Assembly (NCBI RefSeq): GCF_024166365.1
Contig: NC_064821.1
Coordinates: 50,743,093 to 50,807,092 of the forward strand
From: Elephas maximus indicus
Taxonomy: Eukaryota > Chordata > Mammalia > Proboscidea > Elephantidae
DNA: 64,000 nt
Reading direction: 5' to 3'
Both the position numbers and the translations under genes were made by a program. The first letter of the stretch is position 1. Every line of letters begins with the position of its first letter. Under the pieces are notes generated by a model that made no database searches, was not told the DNA's origin, and was given only the letters and a program-made list of their open reading frames with translations. Of the stretch, positions 37,690 through 48,520 are shown piece after piece.

Positions 37690-38040
37690 CCTCTACTAGT
37701 GGTTCTCAGGATTGGTCCCTAACCAGCAGCATTAGCATAGCCTGGGAACTTGTTAGAAATGCAAATTCTCAGCGGGGATTCCAACTTGACCCCATCTGCT
37801 CCTGTTGCAGCGGGGGAGAAATCCGTGAACTTGGGAAGAGCCCCGGGCACAGACTTTCCCAGACGGCGGTTCTCAGCACGATTGTGCATCCAAATCACCT
37901 GGAGGGCTCCTTAAAAGACAGACTGCTAAGCACCAGCCCTGAGCTTCTGAGAATCTGAGGTCTGCGTGGGGCCCAAGAACTGGCTTTTCTAACAAGTTCC
38001 CTGGTCTGGGGATCCCACTTTGAGAACCGCCGCTCTTAGG
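37690..38040. repeat. Two MER5-group (hAT) elements
   Basis: About 37700-37790 contains agtggttctcaggattggtc and gaaatgcaaattctcagc. About 37865-38035 contains catccaaatcacctggaggg and tctaacaagttccctggtct. These are separate short hAT-type copies. Confidence 0.75.
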
Positions 38041-39117
38041 GCTTTGAGATCTGGGGGGCTGAGCCTCAGCTGGGAGAGAAGCTAGTTCATGAGAGATCAC
38101 CTGTAGAGCAAGGAGGTGCATCTGACTATATCATCCCACCTGGCATGGCCGCATGTCGCTGGCAGGCCCCACCCCAGAGACCAGACCTGTGAGCAGCACA
38201 ATCGTTGATAGGTGGCCTGGGCTGGGCTGGGCTGATCTGGGAGGATGGACCTGCAGAAGTGAACGCTCTAGCAGAGCTGCATTTGGGACCCTTAGCTCAC
38301 CACCTTCATCTTCAACGGATGACCTCACATTATCCCCAGGTTGGATATAGCCAGGCTACCCACTCCTGTTTGCAAACAGCCCGATGCTAAAACTGAGGCT
38401 CAGAGATGTGAGCCTGTGTCAAGGTCACAGGGCAGGGGTGGGCAGAGCTGTTCTCCCAGCACCCAGAAGAAAGCTCTTGGCACTACGCTGCCTTCTCTCT
38501 GGTTCTGGAGTCATTTGGAGGATTACTCAATTGATGATTACCATTCCAGTTTAAGTAATGTTCAAATATCCAAGAGCGACTTGCTGCGAAGGCTGAAAGA
38601 GCGCGCTGCGATGGAAGAAGCCTGCCATGGAAGGTATCTAGAATCTCAGGATTTGAGACCCTCAACAAGGGAGAACCGATGAGTGTGCATGTGGCAGGGC
38701 ATGAAAACAGGTTTTGTGGTCCAGGAGGAATAACCAAAAGGGAAACTGGCCCAGCTCTGGCAGCTTCATGTAACAGCAGAGAAGTAAAATAAATGATACA
38801 CAGGATCAGAGTGGAGGAAACGAGACAGGAATCTCAGCGCTGAGGGTGGGCAGCCACCCAACGCCTAACCCCCAACGGCCCAGGTTGTCTGAGATCCCGC
38901 CCAGTAGGGTGCTGGCCCTGAGGGGAGAGCCGCTCCCTGCCAGGATGTGCAGACTGATGGCAATGCATCAGCCGTAAACAAATGACTGTGAGGCCTCGGA
39001 GGTCTCGGTAGGAAACCTAGACACCCCCAAGGCAAGGCAAACACTCACACACATGCACACGGGCCTGGAGGGGCACAGGGGCCACACAGGCGACCTGAAA
39101 CCCTGGTCAAGATCTGG

Positions 39118-39380
39118 GGTCGTCACATCATGGGGGAGGATAGGAGCACTTTCTAATTAAACCCAAGCACTTTCTAATTAAACACTACCAGCCAGGTTTA
39201 GAGCCGGTGAAGGAAGAGAAGTGAAGTGGTTTGTTCCAGCCGCGTAGTGCGCTGAGCTGGGAAGAGTGCCCAGAACAGTTAATGCCCAGACCCTCTCCGC
39301 CTTGCAAATCGCTGCTCGCCTGGGGGTGAAGAGCCATTTATGCCAGGTAAAGGCTGGTGATTTCATTAACTTGATTCCCT
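39118..39380. promoter_or_regulatory. Putative regulatory block with duplicated homeodomain-type site
   Basis: An 18-base word, agcactttctaattaaac, occurs perfectly twice (39145-39162 and 39166-39183), each with a TAATTAA core. Downstream are gaacagttaatgcccagacc and tttcattaacttgattccct. No known repeat was recognised. Confidence 0.45.
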
Positions 39381-39524
39381 TTGTCTTGTCTCCAAGGGCG
39401 CAGGTTGGTTAAACACGGGAAGGACTTGGTAAAGGGTCAGTTTATAGGCTTCTCTCTCCTCTCTCTCTTGCCCTTGGTTTACCGTCTTCCAAAGATGGGG
39501 TGTTCTGCAGAGGTGAAGGGGAAG

Positions 39525-39625
39525 GGATGGGGGAGATAGAGGGAGACAGAGGCAGAGAGACTGGACAAAAACAGAGACAGACAGAGATAGAGACAGAGAG
39601 GCAAAGAGAGACAGGGAGAGACTGA
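39525..39625 (+). repeat. GAGACA-type simple repeat
   Basis: Units of gagacagagg, agacagagat and gacagagagg over about 100 bases. Confidence 0.85.
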
Positions 39626-40265
39626 TTCCCAGTAGGAAGCCTTTCACAGTGTTGTGGGATAGATGTGTCATGTCTCAAGCCTCACCTGGCAGCCACTTCC
39701 ACCGTGTCATCTGGGTGCAGAGCTGGCATGAGCCGCTCAGCAGAAGGACTCTTGCAGTCACCTTTCCTTGCAGCGAGGTGGGTTGGCCCTGCATCATCCC
39801 CACTCTCTCGTCCAGGTCCCCTGTCCCCTTGCAGCTGCTCTTGTCCTTCTGGAGTCCACTCCCCAGTCAGCCTGTTAAAGCATCACTCACAGGCTGCTCC
39901 TCTGCCTGAGGCCTCCGTTGGATGCCCATTGACGCTAGAGTAAAATCCAGACTCCTGCCCATGGCCTGCAAGCCCAGGCTCACCTCTCCACCCTCTACTT
40001 CCTCCTGCTTCCTCCATCCAGCCTCACCGACCTTCTTTCTGCCTCCACAACCCACCTCAGGGCCTTACACTTGCTCCCCTTCTGCCTGGATGCCCTTCCA
40101 CCAGGTCCCTCCTCCATTTTGCATCAGTGTTACCTCCTCAGAGGGGTCTCCCCAGACCGTCCCACCCAAAGCAGCCCACAGGCCGCCCCCCCCACCCAAG
40201 TTGCTTGTTTTGGTCTCTTCAGAGCATCCAGCATTATCTGGAATTCTTGTTAATCTCCAACCACT
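39626..40265. other. Intergenic, no gene recognised
   Basis: CT-rich sequence with a long plus-strand open frame that runs on into the CA repeat. Words such as cctgcctggatgcccttcca resemble old L2. No coding support. Confidence 0.5.
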
Positions 40266-40267
40266 CT

Positions 40268-40600
40268 TCAGACACACACACACATGCACACATGCACAGG
40301 GACACACTCAAACACATGCAGTCATGGGCACACACGCACACATGCACACACATGCATGCACACATTGGCACAGTACACACACACTCAAACACATACACAT
40401 GGGCACACACTTGCCCACTCGCACACATGCACAGGGACACACACTCGAACACATGTACTCATGGGCACACACTCACACACATGCACACACACGCGCATGC
40501 ACACACTGGCACGATGCACACGCAGTCGAACACATACACACTTGTGCACACACTTGCGCACTCACACACATGCATGCTTGCACACCCGTGGACACACAAG
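40268..40600 (+). repeat. CA-type microsatellite with internal higher-order repeat
   Basis: About 330 bases of acacac with repeated blocks such as cactcaaacacatgca/cactcgaacacatgta and gggcacaca at intervals, giving imperfect longer units. Confidence 0.92.
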
Positions 40601-41029
40601 AACTTTGTTCCTGGATGAGGGACTTTCTCGGTCCGATTCACTGCTGCCCCCCCAGAGCTGGACCAGTGCCTGGCACAGAAAAGGTGCTCCATACACATTT
40701 GTTGAGTGATGGGGTCCAGGGTCTGCACTGTTGGGAAGGCAGTAGGGGGCCTGGGGATCCCCCAGGCAATGAGCCTGTAACATCCACTCTGGGTACTAAC
40801 CACTGAGACACTAGCCTCTAAAGCTATAGCCCTGAAGACACGGGCTCCAGACCTAGGCTTGGGGAGGCTGAGGACTTCTGCTCTCCGCAGGTGGTGGGGC
40901 ATCAGCCAGGGCTGGGCCTCCTGCTGCTGGCTTCCCCTCTAGGTGTCAGGCTTGCCCTGGCGGGGGGCTGCCATCCTGGGCAGCGCTGCCCGCAGCGGAA
41001 CGCCTGGCAGGGTGGGTGGGGGCAGGGCT

Positions 41030-41340
41030 GGCCTTGGAGTCACAGCTTCGATTCAAGGAGGGAAATCATCCGAGCTTTTAAAAAATTAAATGGAGTCAGT
41101 AATTTGATTTCAGAGAGAAGCTGAAAACCTCGTAATGGCAGGAGCAGCTCAATTCCGTGGTGAAAAGGAAAAGCCTTAAATGGGGCTATTAAGCTTTTGC
41201 CTGGGATGGATCTGCCCGGAGAAGAGGAAGGAGGGGGACAGCTGGGGGGAGAAGTCGTCTTCGAGGTAGAGACCGTTTATCAGCCAAGACAACCCTGATT
41301 ATTTATTTATTTCGTGTGCGTTCCGGGCGTTGCCGGCGGC
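41030..41340. promoter_or_regulatory. Putative conserved non-coding element 3' of CIROZ
   Basis: Contains catccgagcttttaaaaaat, taaatggagtcagtaatttg, ctcaattccgtggtgaaaag and gggctattaagcttttgcct: AT-rich, repeat-free, between very GC-rich flanks. A minus-strand AATAAATAAATAA at about 41299-41312 could also serve as a distant polyadenylation signal for CIROZ, but that is weak. Confidence 0.5.
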
Positions 41341-41884
41341 CTCCTTGCCTTGGCTGCATTTCAAATCCCACTTCCAGTGATGGGTCAGGCTTGGGGGAGC
41401 TCTCCCAGGGAAGCACCGAGGGCCACGCTCTGGCTCAGGCCACTGCACCCCAGCCACAGCTAGTTGCCCCAGGCTGGCCTTGTGGGCAGAGAGCTGGGGA
41501 GCACTGGCATCACTGGGGTTCACTGGGGGTTACTGGGTTGGCCAAAGCGAACATGCTGCCAGCTGCTGCCATGGAAGCTGGAGGAACAGTGTGGTTAATA
41601 ATGAAAATGAAGCAATAATACCCCAATCCTGTCCCTTCTCCACGGGGTTCTTTAAAGACCTGGGGTCAAAGCTCCCTGAAGTCTGGGGGCCACCCACCAC
41701 AGGATCTTATCACTGCCACCCCCAGAGATGTCTGAACTATGGTGACAGGGCTTCCTACTCTTTGGATGAGCAACTATTCCTTCTGCCCGGGCTGGGAGTG
41801 GCCAACAGCAACAGCAACATGAGGATGGCAACAGGTTCTGAGCACGCGCTGGCCAGGCCCTTCACTGAAGGCTTTATGGCCATT

Positions 41885-42010
41885 GCTTCACTTGACCCTC
41901 AAAAATCCTGTTGGGGAGGAACTATTGTCATCCCTATTTCACTGATCAGGAAGCTGAGAAGCAGAGGTGAGTGATGTGCCCAAGGTCACACAGCTGATGA
42001 GGGAAGGGAC
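41885..42010 (+). repeat. MIR/L2-type fragment
   Basis: Contains gtcatccctatttcactgat, aggaagctgagaagcagagg and cccaaggtcacacagctgat. Confidence 0.7.
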
Positions 42011-42208
42011 TTGGACCCCAGCAGCCTGCCTGGGGAGCTGGCATCCTTCACCTTGATGTCTGACCACAGCCAGAGAGCATGAGAGCAAGGAAACACAGCT
42101 GGGCAGGCCAGGGAGAGCACTTTCATGGTCCTGCTTTCATGTTCTGCTCCCTCTGGGAGGCCCAAACTTTGCACTTGGCATCCCCTGGGGGGCTTGCAGG
42201 ATTCATCC

Positions 42209-43419
42209 TCAAAATCTCCATGGAGGCTCAATAAGGAGGAACCCTCGGAAAACCCCTCCCGTGATGCCCTGAGGTATGTGGGGACCCTGACTTTCAGGGC
42301 TGGCTGCCAACATGGGTTCCATCAGCTCCTGCTGGGGTGAGGCTCCCTGGCCAGCAGGGGAAGGATGTCCAAGCTCCACTAGGCTAGGGAGGGATGTCTC
42401 CGTGGGGGACCACAGGCTCCACGTTTGCAGAGATGAAGGGCTGGATGTGGTGTAGCCTCCCCCTCCTCCCATTCCACCGCCTGGCTGGGGGCTGAGTGTG
42501 CATCGAGGTAGAGGCCGGAGGGCTCCACAGACGAGCTGTCAGGAGCTGTATTCTGCTGGTAGCCGCCCAGGGAGAAGAAGGGGGGGCACGGGTTCTGCTG
42601 GGTCCACCCCGTGCCTTCCAGGGGGCTCAGGTCCTGATGCCCCTGGACAGGCACTGGGGCCTGGCTGTTGCCCCTACACCTTGGGTGTGCTCACTGCTGG
42701 GGTGGTAAATGGGGCAACCTTCCCCAGCTGGGTGGTGAGACCTGCCATCTCTATGTCCTGATGGGGTTCTGGGGACCACAGGTCCAGGTGCCCTCCAGCT
42801 CCCTCCTGGGGGGAGTCAGACCCCTTCTGGGGTGGCCCTGTGGCCTCCCCTATGAACGATGTTTTCTGGGGGCCACTGGGGGAATGACAGGAACCTGATG
42901 CCTTTTCAGCAGGGCCGGTCATCGAGGGCCTCATCAATGGCTGGAATTCCTCACTGGCCTGGTCAGGCTCCCTTGGGATGGGCGCAGTGGCACCCATTTC
43001 CCCCTTTGACCACGCTCCTAGCACAAGGGGACTTCCTGGTGGCTGGGCAAGGCCCTGATCAGGGCTTACAGTTCCAAGACTCTCAGTTAGGGTGACAGAT
43101 GGTGCTGAGACTGGGGACACTTGAGAGTGTTTAAACCTCCAAAGTGGCAGTCGAGGAGGGGTGACTCCTGAGGACAAATGCATGGTCAGGGCCTTGGAGG
43201 CTGGGGAGACTTGAATTGAGGACCCGGAGCTAGTCTGGGCAGCTCCTGTTGATCCTGAGAAGGGCATGGCTGAAGGCACGAAGTGTCCGGGGAGCCCTGC
43301 TTCCCCCAGCAAGGCTGGGGGCCCTAGTGAGCATGCGTCGCCCTGGGGAAGTCGGAGACAGTGGACACCCAGCTTCTTCTCACAGGTCTGGCCTTCTGTA
43401 GGTGTAATCCAAGCCCCTT
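42209..43419 (-). pseudogene. CIROZ: CIROZ long last exon, Ser/Thr/Pro-rich, with disrupted C-terminus
   Basis: The acceptor is a long CTCT tract ending cactgaag, phase 1. The frame is open from 43419 for about 248 codons, low-complexity and rich in Ser, Pro, Gly and Thr (for example APSVTLTESLGTV and DQASEEFQPLMRPS), with no predicted fold. It then meets TAG at 42674-42676 and TGA at 42539-42541. A family-like tail, SLWSPTETSLPSLVELGHP, is still readable in the same frame further on and ends at a stop at 42209. Between the two, a better match lies in another frame (PDSSSVEPSGLYLDAHSAP), implying frame changes near the G7 run at 42580-42586 and the C-rich run at 42459-42470. The protein would end about 150 residues early unless these are assembly errors. 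Only the tail is judged broken, not the whole gene. Confidence 0.68.
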
Positions 43420-43995
43420 CTTCAGTGAGAGAGCAGGGGAGAGAGAGAGCATCGAAAACAAGAGCATGTGGGCTCTGTACGCCCTGAGGATCACAGCCCA
43501 GGGAAAGACCCTTGGGAGCTGGTTCTCCAGCCTGGCCCTGGGGGTCCCGCCTCAGGGTCCCTGGGGGATGCCTGGGCTTCCCTCCCTGTTTGTACACACA
43601 ACTTCTGACCCTCCCGCCACCTTCTGTAACCACTCTCAAGGCAAAAATGGGAGGCTGCAGAGCAGTGGGCCGGGGGTGCCTTTAGGTAGGAGCTTTCGGG
43701 ATCTCCAGCTTTCAATGGGAAACGTTCTTAATTTGAGGAGGAGGTGTCATGGCTGGGGGTCAGGGTGGACTCTCTTTAGAGGAAACAGAGTTGAAAGAGA
43801 GGGGGCTTGCCCACCAGTGCCTTGTGGGGGCCAGTCATGTTGGAGGAAATTGTTGTCAGAGGATAGAGAGATGGACTCGCACCCTGCGGTCCATTGGAAG
43901 GCCGGCACACAAGCCCTGAGAAAGCTCTTCCCCAAGGCCTGCTGAGGCAGCTGACCCTGCAGCTTGGAAGAGGGAAAAGGCAACAGATGGCATAC

Positions 43996-44082
43996 CTGCT
44001 GGAGGAGTCTCTGGTCCTGGGGACTGGGGGGAAGGGGCAGTCCTCAGCATGGCAGCTGAGGCAGGCAACTCCGTCCCCGAAC
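43996..44082 (-). CDS. CIROZ: CIROZ exon, start of Ser/Thr/Pro-rich tail (3' border uncertain)
   Basis: The acceptor is cttcctttctggcag, giving FFQCV-GSGTELPASAAML at the junction. The frame continues through PSPQSPGPETPPA. A phase-1 donor AG/gtatgcc closes the exon at 43996 and fits the phase of the next acceptor. Alternatively coding reads on through GMPSVAFSLFQAAGSAAS towards LPMDRR near 43880, which also looks family-like, before a TGA at 43856-43858; a good donor of the right phase is not obvious there. The start is firm; the end is the weakest splice border in the gene. Confidence 0.72.
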
Positions 44083-44494
44083 CTGCCAGAAAGGAAGCTG
44101 AGGTCAGCCCTCCTCCTAAGGAAGAAAATCCTCCCACCCCCTTTCTGTAGGAGCCATGTGTGTCCCCTTTGTACAGATGGGACACACAGGCTCCTGAGGC
44201 CAAGTTCAAACACAGGGTTAGGAACTGTCTCCATGGGCTGGATTTCACAGACCTTTGGCCCGGAGTCATTTTTGAGGCTAGGTGGGCATGAAAATATATT
44301 TTTGAGTCACAGAACTTCCGGTTTTCTGCAAGGAGTATCTGACCAGTCTCCTTGCCCCTGATCAAACACCACCAGCCAGGTTCATCTTTGAGTTGTTTTT
44401 TTTTATTTTGAGGCCAAATGCATAGGCCCAGGCCTGGGGAGCACACAAACCCAGGCAGTGCTCACTGCCTGCTCCTCTTCAAGCTGGACTCAAG

Positions 44495-44702
44495 GTCAGC
44501 GCTATTGACATCTGGGTCAGATCATTCTTCATTTTGTGTGGAAGAAGTGCCCCTTGCATTGTAGAATGGATAGTAGCATCCCTGGCCTCTACCCAGCAGA
44601 TGCCTGTAACATCCTCCTAATCATGATACCCAAAAATGTCTCCAGATATTGCCAAATGTCCCTTGGCAGACAAAACCACCCCGACTGAGAACCCCTGGAT
44701 TT
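44495..44702. repeat. MER20/MER5-group (hAT) element
   Basis: Contains gctattgacatctgggtcag, ccctggcctctacccagcag and aaaatgtctccagatattgc, ending ctgagaacccctgg. A standard hAT-type element in a CIROZ intron; subfamily tentative. Confidence 0.75.
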
Positions 44703-44927
44703 GAGCTTGCACATTCTGACCCACAGGTCAAATGCAGCCCCTAGCCATGTTTGGTTTGGCCTGCACAGTGTTTTTAACTATTTTTTTAAATTAATTTACG
44801 TTTTTTTTTTAAATTGGGAGCTTTTCTATATAGCAAGCCAGGTTTCCAGCTTCTTGTGGAAAATCAGATTTGGCTGCACTGCCTGCCTCCCTGCAAGGTA
44901 CGCATCGGGTCCAGCTAAGGAAGAGCT

Positions 44928-45140
44928 GGAGTCCTCAGGTGACGCAAATGGTCAGTGTGCTTGGCTGCCAACCCAAAGGTTAGTCAGAGGTTCGCGTTCA
45001 CCCAGAGGCACCTCGAAAGAAAGCCCTGGCCATCTACTTCTAAAAATCCTGCCGTTGAAAACCCTGCGGAGCACAGTTCTACTCTGATGCACGTGGGGTC
45101 ACCATGAGTTGGAGTTGACTCGAAGGCAGCTGGTTTGGAA
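44928..45140 (+). repeat. Afrotherian SINE in CIROZ intron
   Basis: Contains gctggagtcctcaggtgacg, gagcacagttctactctgat and gagttggagttgactcgaag. Confidence 0.9.
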
Positions 45141-45374
45141 GGAAATCACTGCTCTCTTTACAGGGATATGGAGACTTCCAGTCCACCGGAGTCCCCACCA
45201 CTCCCTCTCATCTCCTGACACCCAGAGCATCACTATTGTTTATCAGCCTACACTTGAGCCGTGGGTTTCCTTATCCTCAGGCTGCCTCATTCACTTACAT
45301 TCCCGGACTGACCCCTAGAGGCATTTCAATCTGTGGCCCCTGCTTTAAATTTTGAAAACAGCTACAAATCACCC

Positions 45375-45592
45375 AGTACCAGTTGTTCTGGAGTTGACAC
45401 TGACTCACGGCACCCCCATGTGTGTCAGAGAAGAATCGCACTCCACAGGGTTTTCAGTGGCTAATTTTTCAGAAGTAGGTCTCCAGGCCTTTCTTCCAAG
45501 GTGTGGCTGGGTGGACTCAAACCGCCATTCTTTTGATTAGCAGCCATTAGCAGCCAAGTGTGTCAACTGTTTGCACCACCCAAGGACTCCAT
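45375..45592 (-). repeat. Afrotherian SINE, antisense, in CIROZ intron
   Basis: Contains ccagttgttctggagttgac and caccacccaaggactcc, with a short internal duplication (cagccattagcagcca). Confidence 0.9.
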
Positions 45593-46449
45593 AGCTAAAC
45601 CACCCCCTTGGTTTCTTTTCTCCAGGCTGGACACCATTTCCTCCACTGTTCCGAACATGTACGATCTTAAATAAGTAGAATTTATCCTAAAGGCTCTAAC
45701 CCCCTTTTTTTGGGGGGTGGGGGAGCGGAGGAGTAGAAGAAGCCTATAAAAAAATCTGTAACCACAGTTAGCTAAGACAATCCCAGCATATTACTATCCC
45801 AACTTACTGGTCATATATTTACCCAGAGAAATGTTCTTTGCCTAAAACATTTTTCAAAAATTTCTAGTGAATATTCAGTCAAACGAGTGCTTACAAAGTG
45901 CTTGCCACAGGCATGGCAACATGATAAGTCCTAGGAAGAATCAAAAGCTGAATAAGAGGCATCTCCAGGAGTTCACAGACTAGAGGGAGAAACAAGAACC
46001 CGCACCAGTAACTATGATAAGCGTGGAAAGTTCTAGAAGCTGCAAGGGAGGTACAGGGAAGGCGCGCTGGGAACCAGGGAGATGCGAGATTTATCGTGGC
46101 TGCTGATATTAAATTAATAAAACGAAGAAGAGAACATTCTTTCCCCATGTAAATCTTTCCAAAGAGGCCAAAAAAAATCTTCCTAAAATGTTTTTTATTG
46201 CAGTTACTGAGCTATTTTGGTATTTTATTCACTATCTCCCTATCAAGAGCCTACTCTCTCTTCAAAGCCCGGGACAAAGATCATCAGCTGTTTGGCATCT
46301 CCCCCAAGCCTGCCTGCCTTCCATCTTAATTCTCTGGACATTTCTGATCTCCCCTTCCAGACTGGAGGCTCCTTGAGAGCAAGGACTGAATTTAGTGGTC
46401 TCTGCTCCCTCCAGGGCCTCACGCGGTAAACGCTTAGCGAGTATCTGCT

Positions 46450-47030
46450 GGATAAAATTCTAGCCCTCCCTTTCCGAAATCAGTGTCACTGCTGCAGGAG
46501 ATTTAAAATAAAAACAGCCAAAATGTGTAAAAACTTTCCAGAAACATTTCCATTTTTAGCAGAATGTTAGAATTCACCACCCTCCCCCATGCCGCCTCTT
46601 CCTTTGTTTCTAATTCTGAATTTGGGGCTAGCTGTGGTAGGCAGTCCCCCTTTTAATCTTTAAAACCGAAACATCATATCCTGGTAACGGGGCATTCTTG
46701 CACTATTAACATCTGAGTTAAATCTCTTTTGCGTCTGTCTTCTATTGAGGACAGTTAGGGATTGTAAGATGAAAGTGATCGACATCATTTGTGAATTATG
46801 TGTATTTCCTTACGCTGTATTTCAATGGGTTTTGCTCCTGGTGGTTTTGCGTGTGCGAATACCCAGTGGTCTGGTAGCTGTCCTTTCGCCGAGAAGATAG
46901 TCCCCAAAGCCCCTTTCAAGACGTGAACTCATCATCTTGACACAGAGGACACACACCACGTTTAGAAGATGTTTTCTCTTGGGTTGAGAAATAAATTGCA
47001 TCATGTAGTATTCTTTGCCAAGGAGCTTGA
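46450..47030. promoter_or_regulatory. Putative conserved non-coding element in CIROZ intron
   Basis: AT-rich, repeat-free block with gagatttaaaataaaaacag, taaaaccgaaacatcatatc and gtgaattatgtgtatttcct. Flanked upstream by L2-like sequence. Function inferred by composition. Confidence 0.4.
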
Positions 47031-47503
47031 TCTGTCTATTACGTGACCTGAAGGACTGGGGACCACACAGAGCTCCCTGGGTAAATCAAAATGGAAATGA
47101 CTCATCTTGTGCCAGGCACTCTTCTGAGCTCCTTACGCCCATTCTCATACAGTCCTCACAACAGCTCTATAAGGCAGGCACTAATATGCCTGTTTAGCAG
47201 ATGGAAAAACAGAGGCTCAACAAAGTTAAATGAATTACTGAGGTCCTGCAGCTGGCTCGAAAGTCAGTTTCCCCTGCCCAGCAGTCTAATTCCAGAATCA
47301 GTGACCATGTCCTCACTTAGGTCCCATGCCACCCCAGTTCTACTCAGTGTGTCTGACACCATTGTTTACTTGGTTAGGTGTGGGACCTGTTGGGCCCGGG
47401 AAGGGATGCCTTATCACAGGAGAAAAACAAAGAGGCAAGGAAAAGGGGCTCATCCAGCATGTGCCTACTACAAGCAGGCACACCCTCATGGTGCTTCACT
47501 TAC

Positions 47504-47627
47504 CCACACACTGAAAGAAGTTTTCCACTGTCCAGAGGACTGGGGTAGCCATCTCTGCAAATTCCAGGCTCAGGTCTACCCTATAGAAAGCTTGTGTTCC
47601 TGGGGCTTCTTGGCCATCCTGGCATTG
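47504..47627 (-). CDS. CIROZ: CIROZ exon (FYRVDLSLEFAEM segment)
   Basis: The acceptor is cattgccccacag and the donor is GTGG/gtaagtg. The exon is 124 nt, 41 codons plus one base. The peptide begins QCQDGQEAPGTQAFYRVDLS, continues LEFAEMATPVLW and ends VENFFQCV. Two cysteines bracket the segment. An 864-nt plus-strand open frame (47091-47954) overlaps this exon and its neighbour but lacks family features, so the minus strand is preferred. The final G joins GT of the next exon to give Gly. Confidence 0.9.
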
Positions 47628-47852
47628 CTGTGGGGCAATGAGGAATTACTTCGGTGTGACAGGGTACATTCTATGCCCAAGGAGCCACCTTGGCAAGAGG
47701 GCCTAGCCTCAGAGGCATGCAAACCCAAGGTCCCTGTTCAGCCAGCCCCACAGATCTGCTCTCCCCATTTCTGGCTCCACATGGTATCAGTGGCCCAAGG
47801 GAGAAGGGGCCTCAGGAAGGGACAGGATGGCAGATGCCAACAGGACACTGAC

Positions 47853-48049
47853 CTGGACTCGGAGCACCCCAGCTGCCGGAATGCTGACCACCACAAAATC
47901 TTGGCTTTCAGTGACTGTGAAGGTACTGGACTGGTGGACTCGGAGGAATCGTAGGCTTAGGGTTTCCTCGAAGTGGAAACCTCTTTTGACCAGACCCAGT
48001 CTTTGCTTGGGGATGTGAACTAAGACCTCCAACTCGGGCTGGGATGACA
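47853..48049 (-). CDS. CIROZ: CIROZ exon (VLVHIPKQRLGLVKRG segment)
   Basis: The acceptor is tccttccccattccag and the donor is CCAG/gtcagt. The exon is 197 nt, two bases plus 65 codons, leaving in phase 0. The peptide includes LEVLVHIPKQRLGLVKRGFH, then LSLRFLRVHQSSTFTVTES, and ends VVVSIPAAGVLRVQ. The last strand resembles the closing strand of a ZP-type beta sandwich. A competing acceptor at about 48127 (ggccacag) is open in frame but does not fit the phase of the upstream exon. Confidence 0.9.
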
Positions 48050-48149
48050 CTGGAATGGGGAAGGATACACGGCACAAAAAATACACACTTCCCGAGTATG
48101 CAGACAGGACCTTAGCCAGGGGGCATGCCTGTGGCCAGAACAAGTCAGT

Positions 48150-48520
48150 GACATGAAATTCCTTGGCATCCTGGCATCATTCCCTGCGCTGGAACTTGGC
48201 TACACTAATGAAGAAGAGAAGAAAAAAGCCATCCCCAAAGACCAGGTGATCCTGCCATTTGCAAAGGCCAATAAGAAGGACAATGCCAAGAGGGGTGCTG
48301 CCCTGAGAAATGCTGAAATGTCTCTGCCAAGACTGTCTTCCGCCTCAGTGACCTAGCCTGGTGCCCCTTCCATTACCAAAGCTGCTTTTAAGAAATACAA
48401 TTCATATCAGTTGTTTACACTTTAGCAAGAATTTAGTTGTGTCAGCTCTCTCAAGGGGCATTTTAAGCCAGCTCTGCAGTTGCTAAATGAAAGCATCTGT
48501 CTCCAAATAAAGGGATTTTG
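48150..48520 (+). pseudogene. Possible retrocopy fragment, parent unknown
   Basis: A short open stretch encodes a charged peptide (TNEEEKKKAIPKDQVILPFA, then KANKKDNAKRG) and ends at tag, followed by a 3' UTR-like region with aataaag at about 48505. The form suggests a processed pseudogene in a CIROZ intron, opposite in strand to the gene. I do not recognise the parent and see no clear poly-A tail or target-site duplication. Confidence 0.25.

Noticed and set aside
40268..40600. CRISPR-like regular spacing in the CA block
   Set aside because: Units are unequal and composed of CA dinucleotides, and the genome is a mammal's.
39922..40806. 294-residue plus-strand open frame
   Set aside because: Its middle is the CA repeat, the rest is GC- or CT-rich, and no family features are present.
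42674..43639. Stand-alone 321-residue minus-strand gene starting at ATG 43639
   Set aside because: The lower part is the CIROZ last exon; the part above 43419 is intronic pyrimidine tract and upstream sequence that happens to stay open.
47091..47954. 287-residue plus-strand open frame
   Set aside because: It is antisense to two CIROZ exons whose minus-strand product, splice sites and phases fit a known family.
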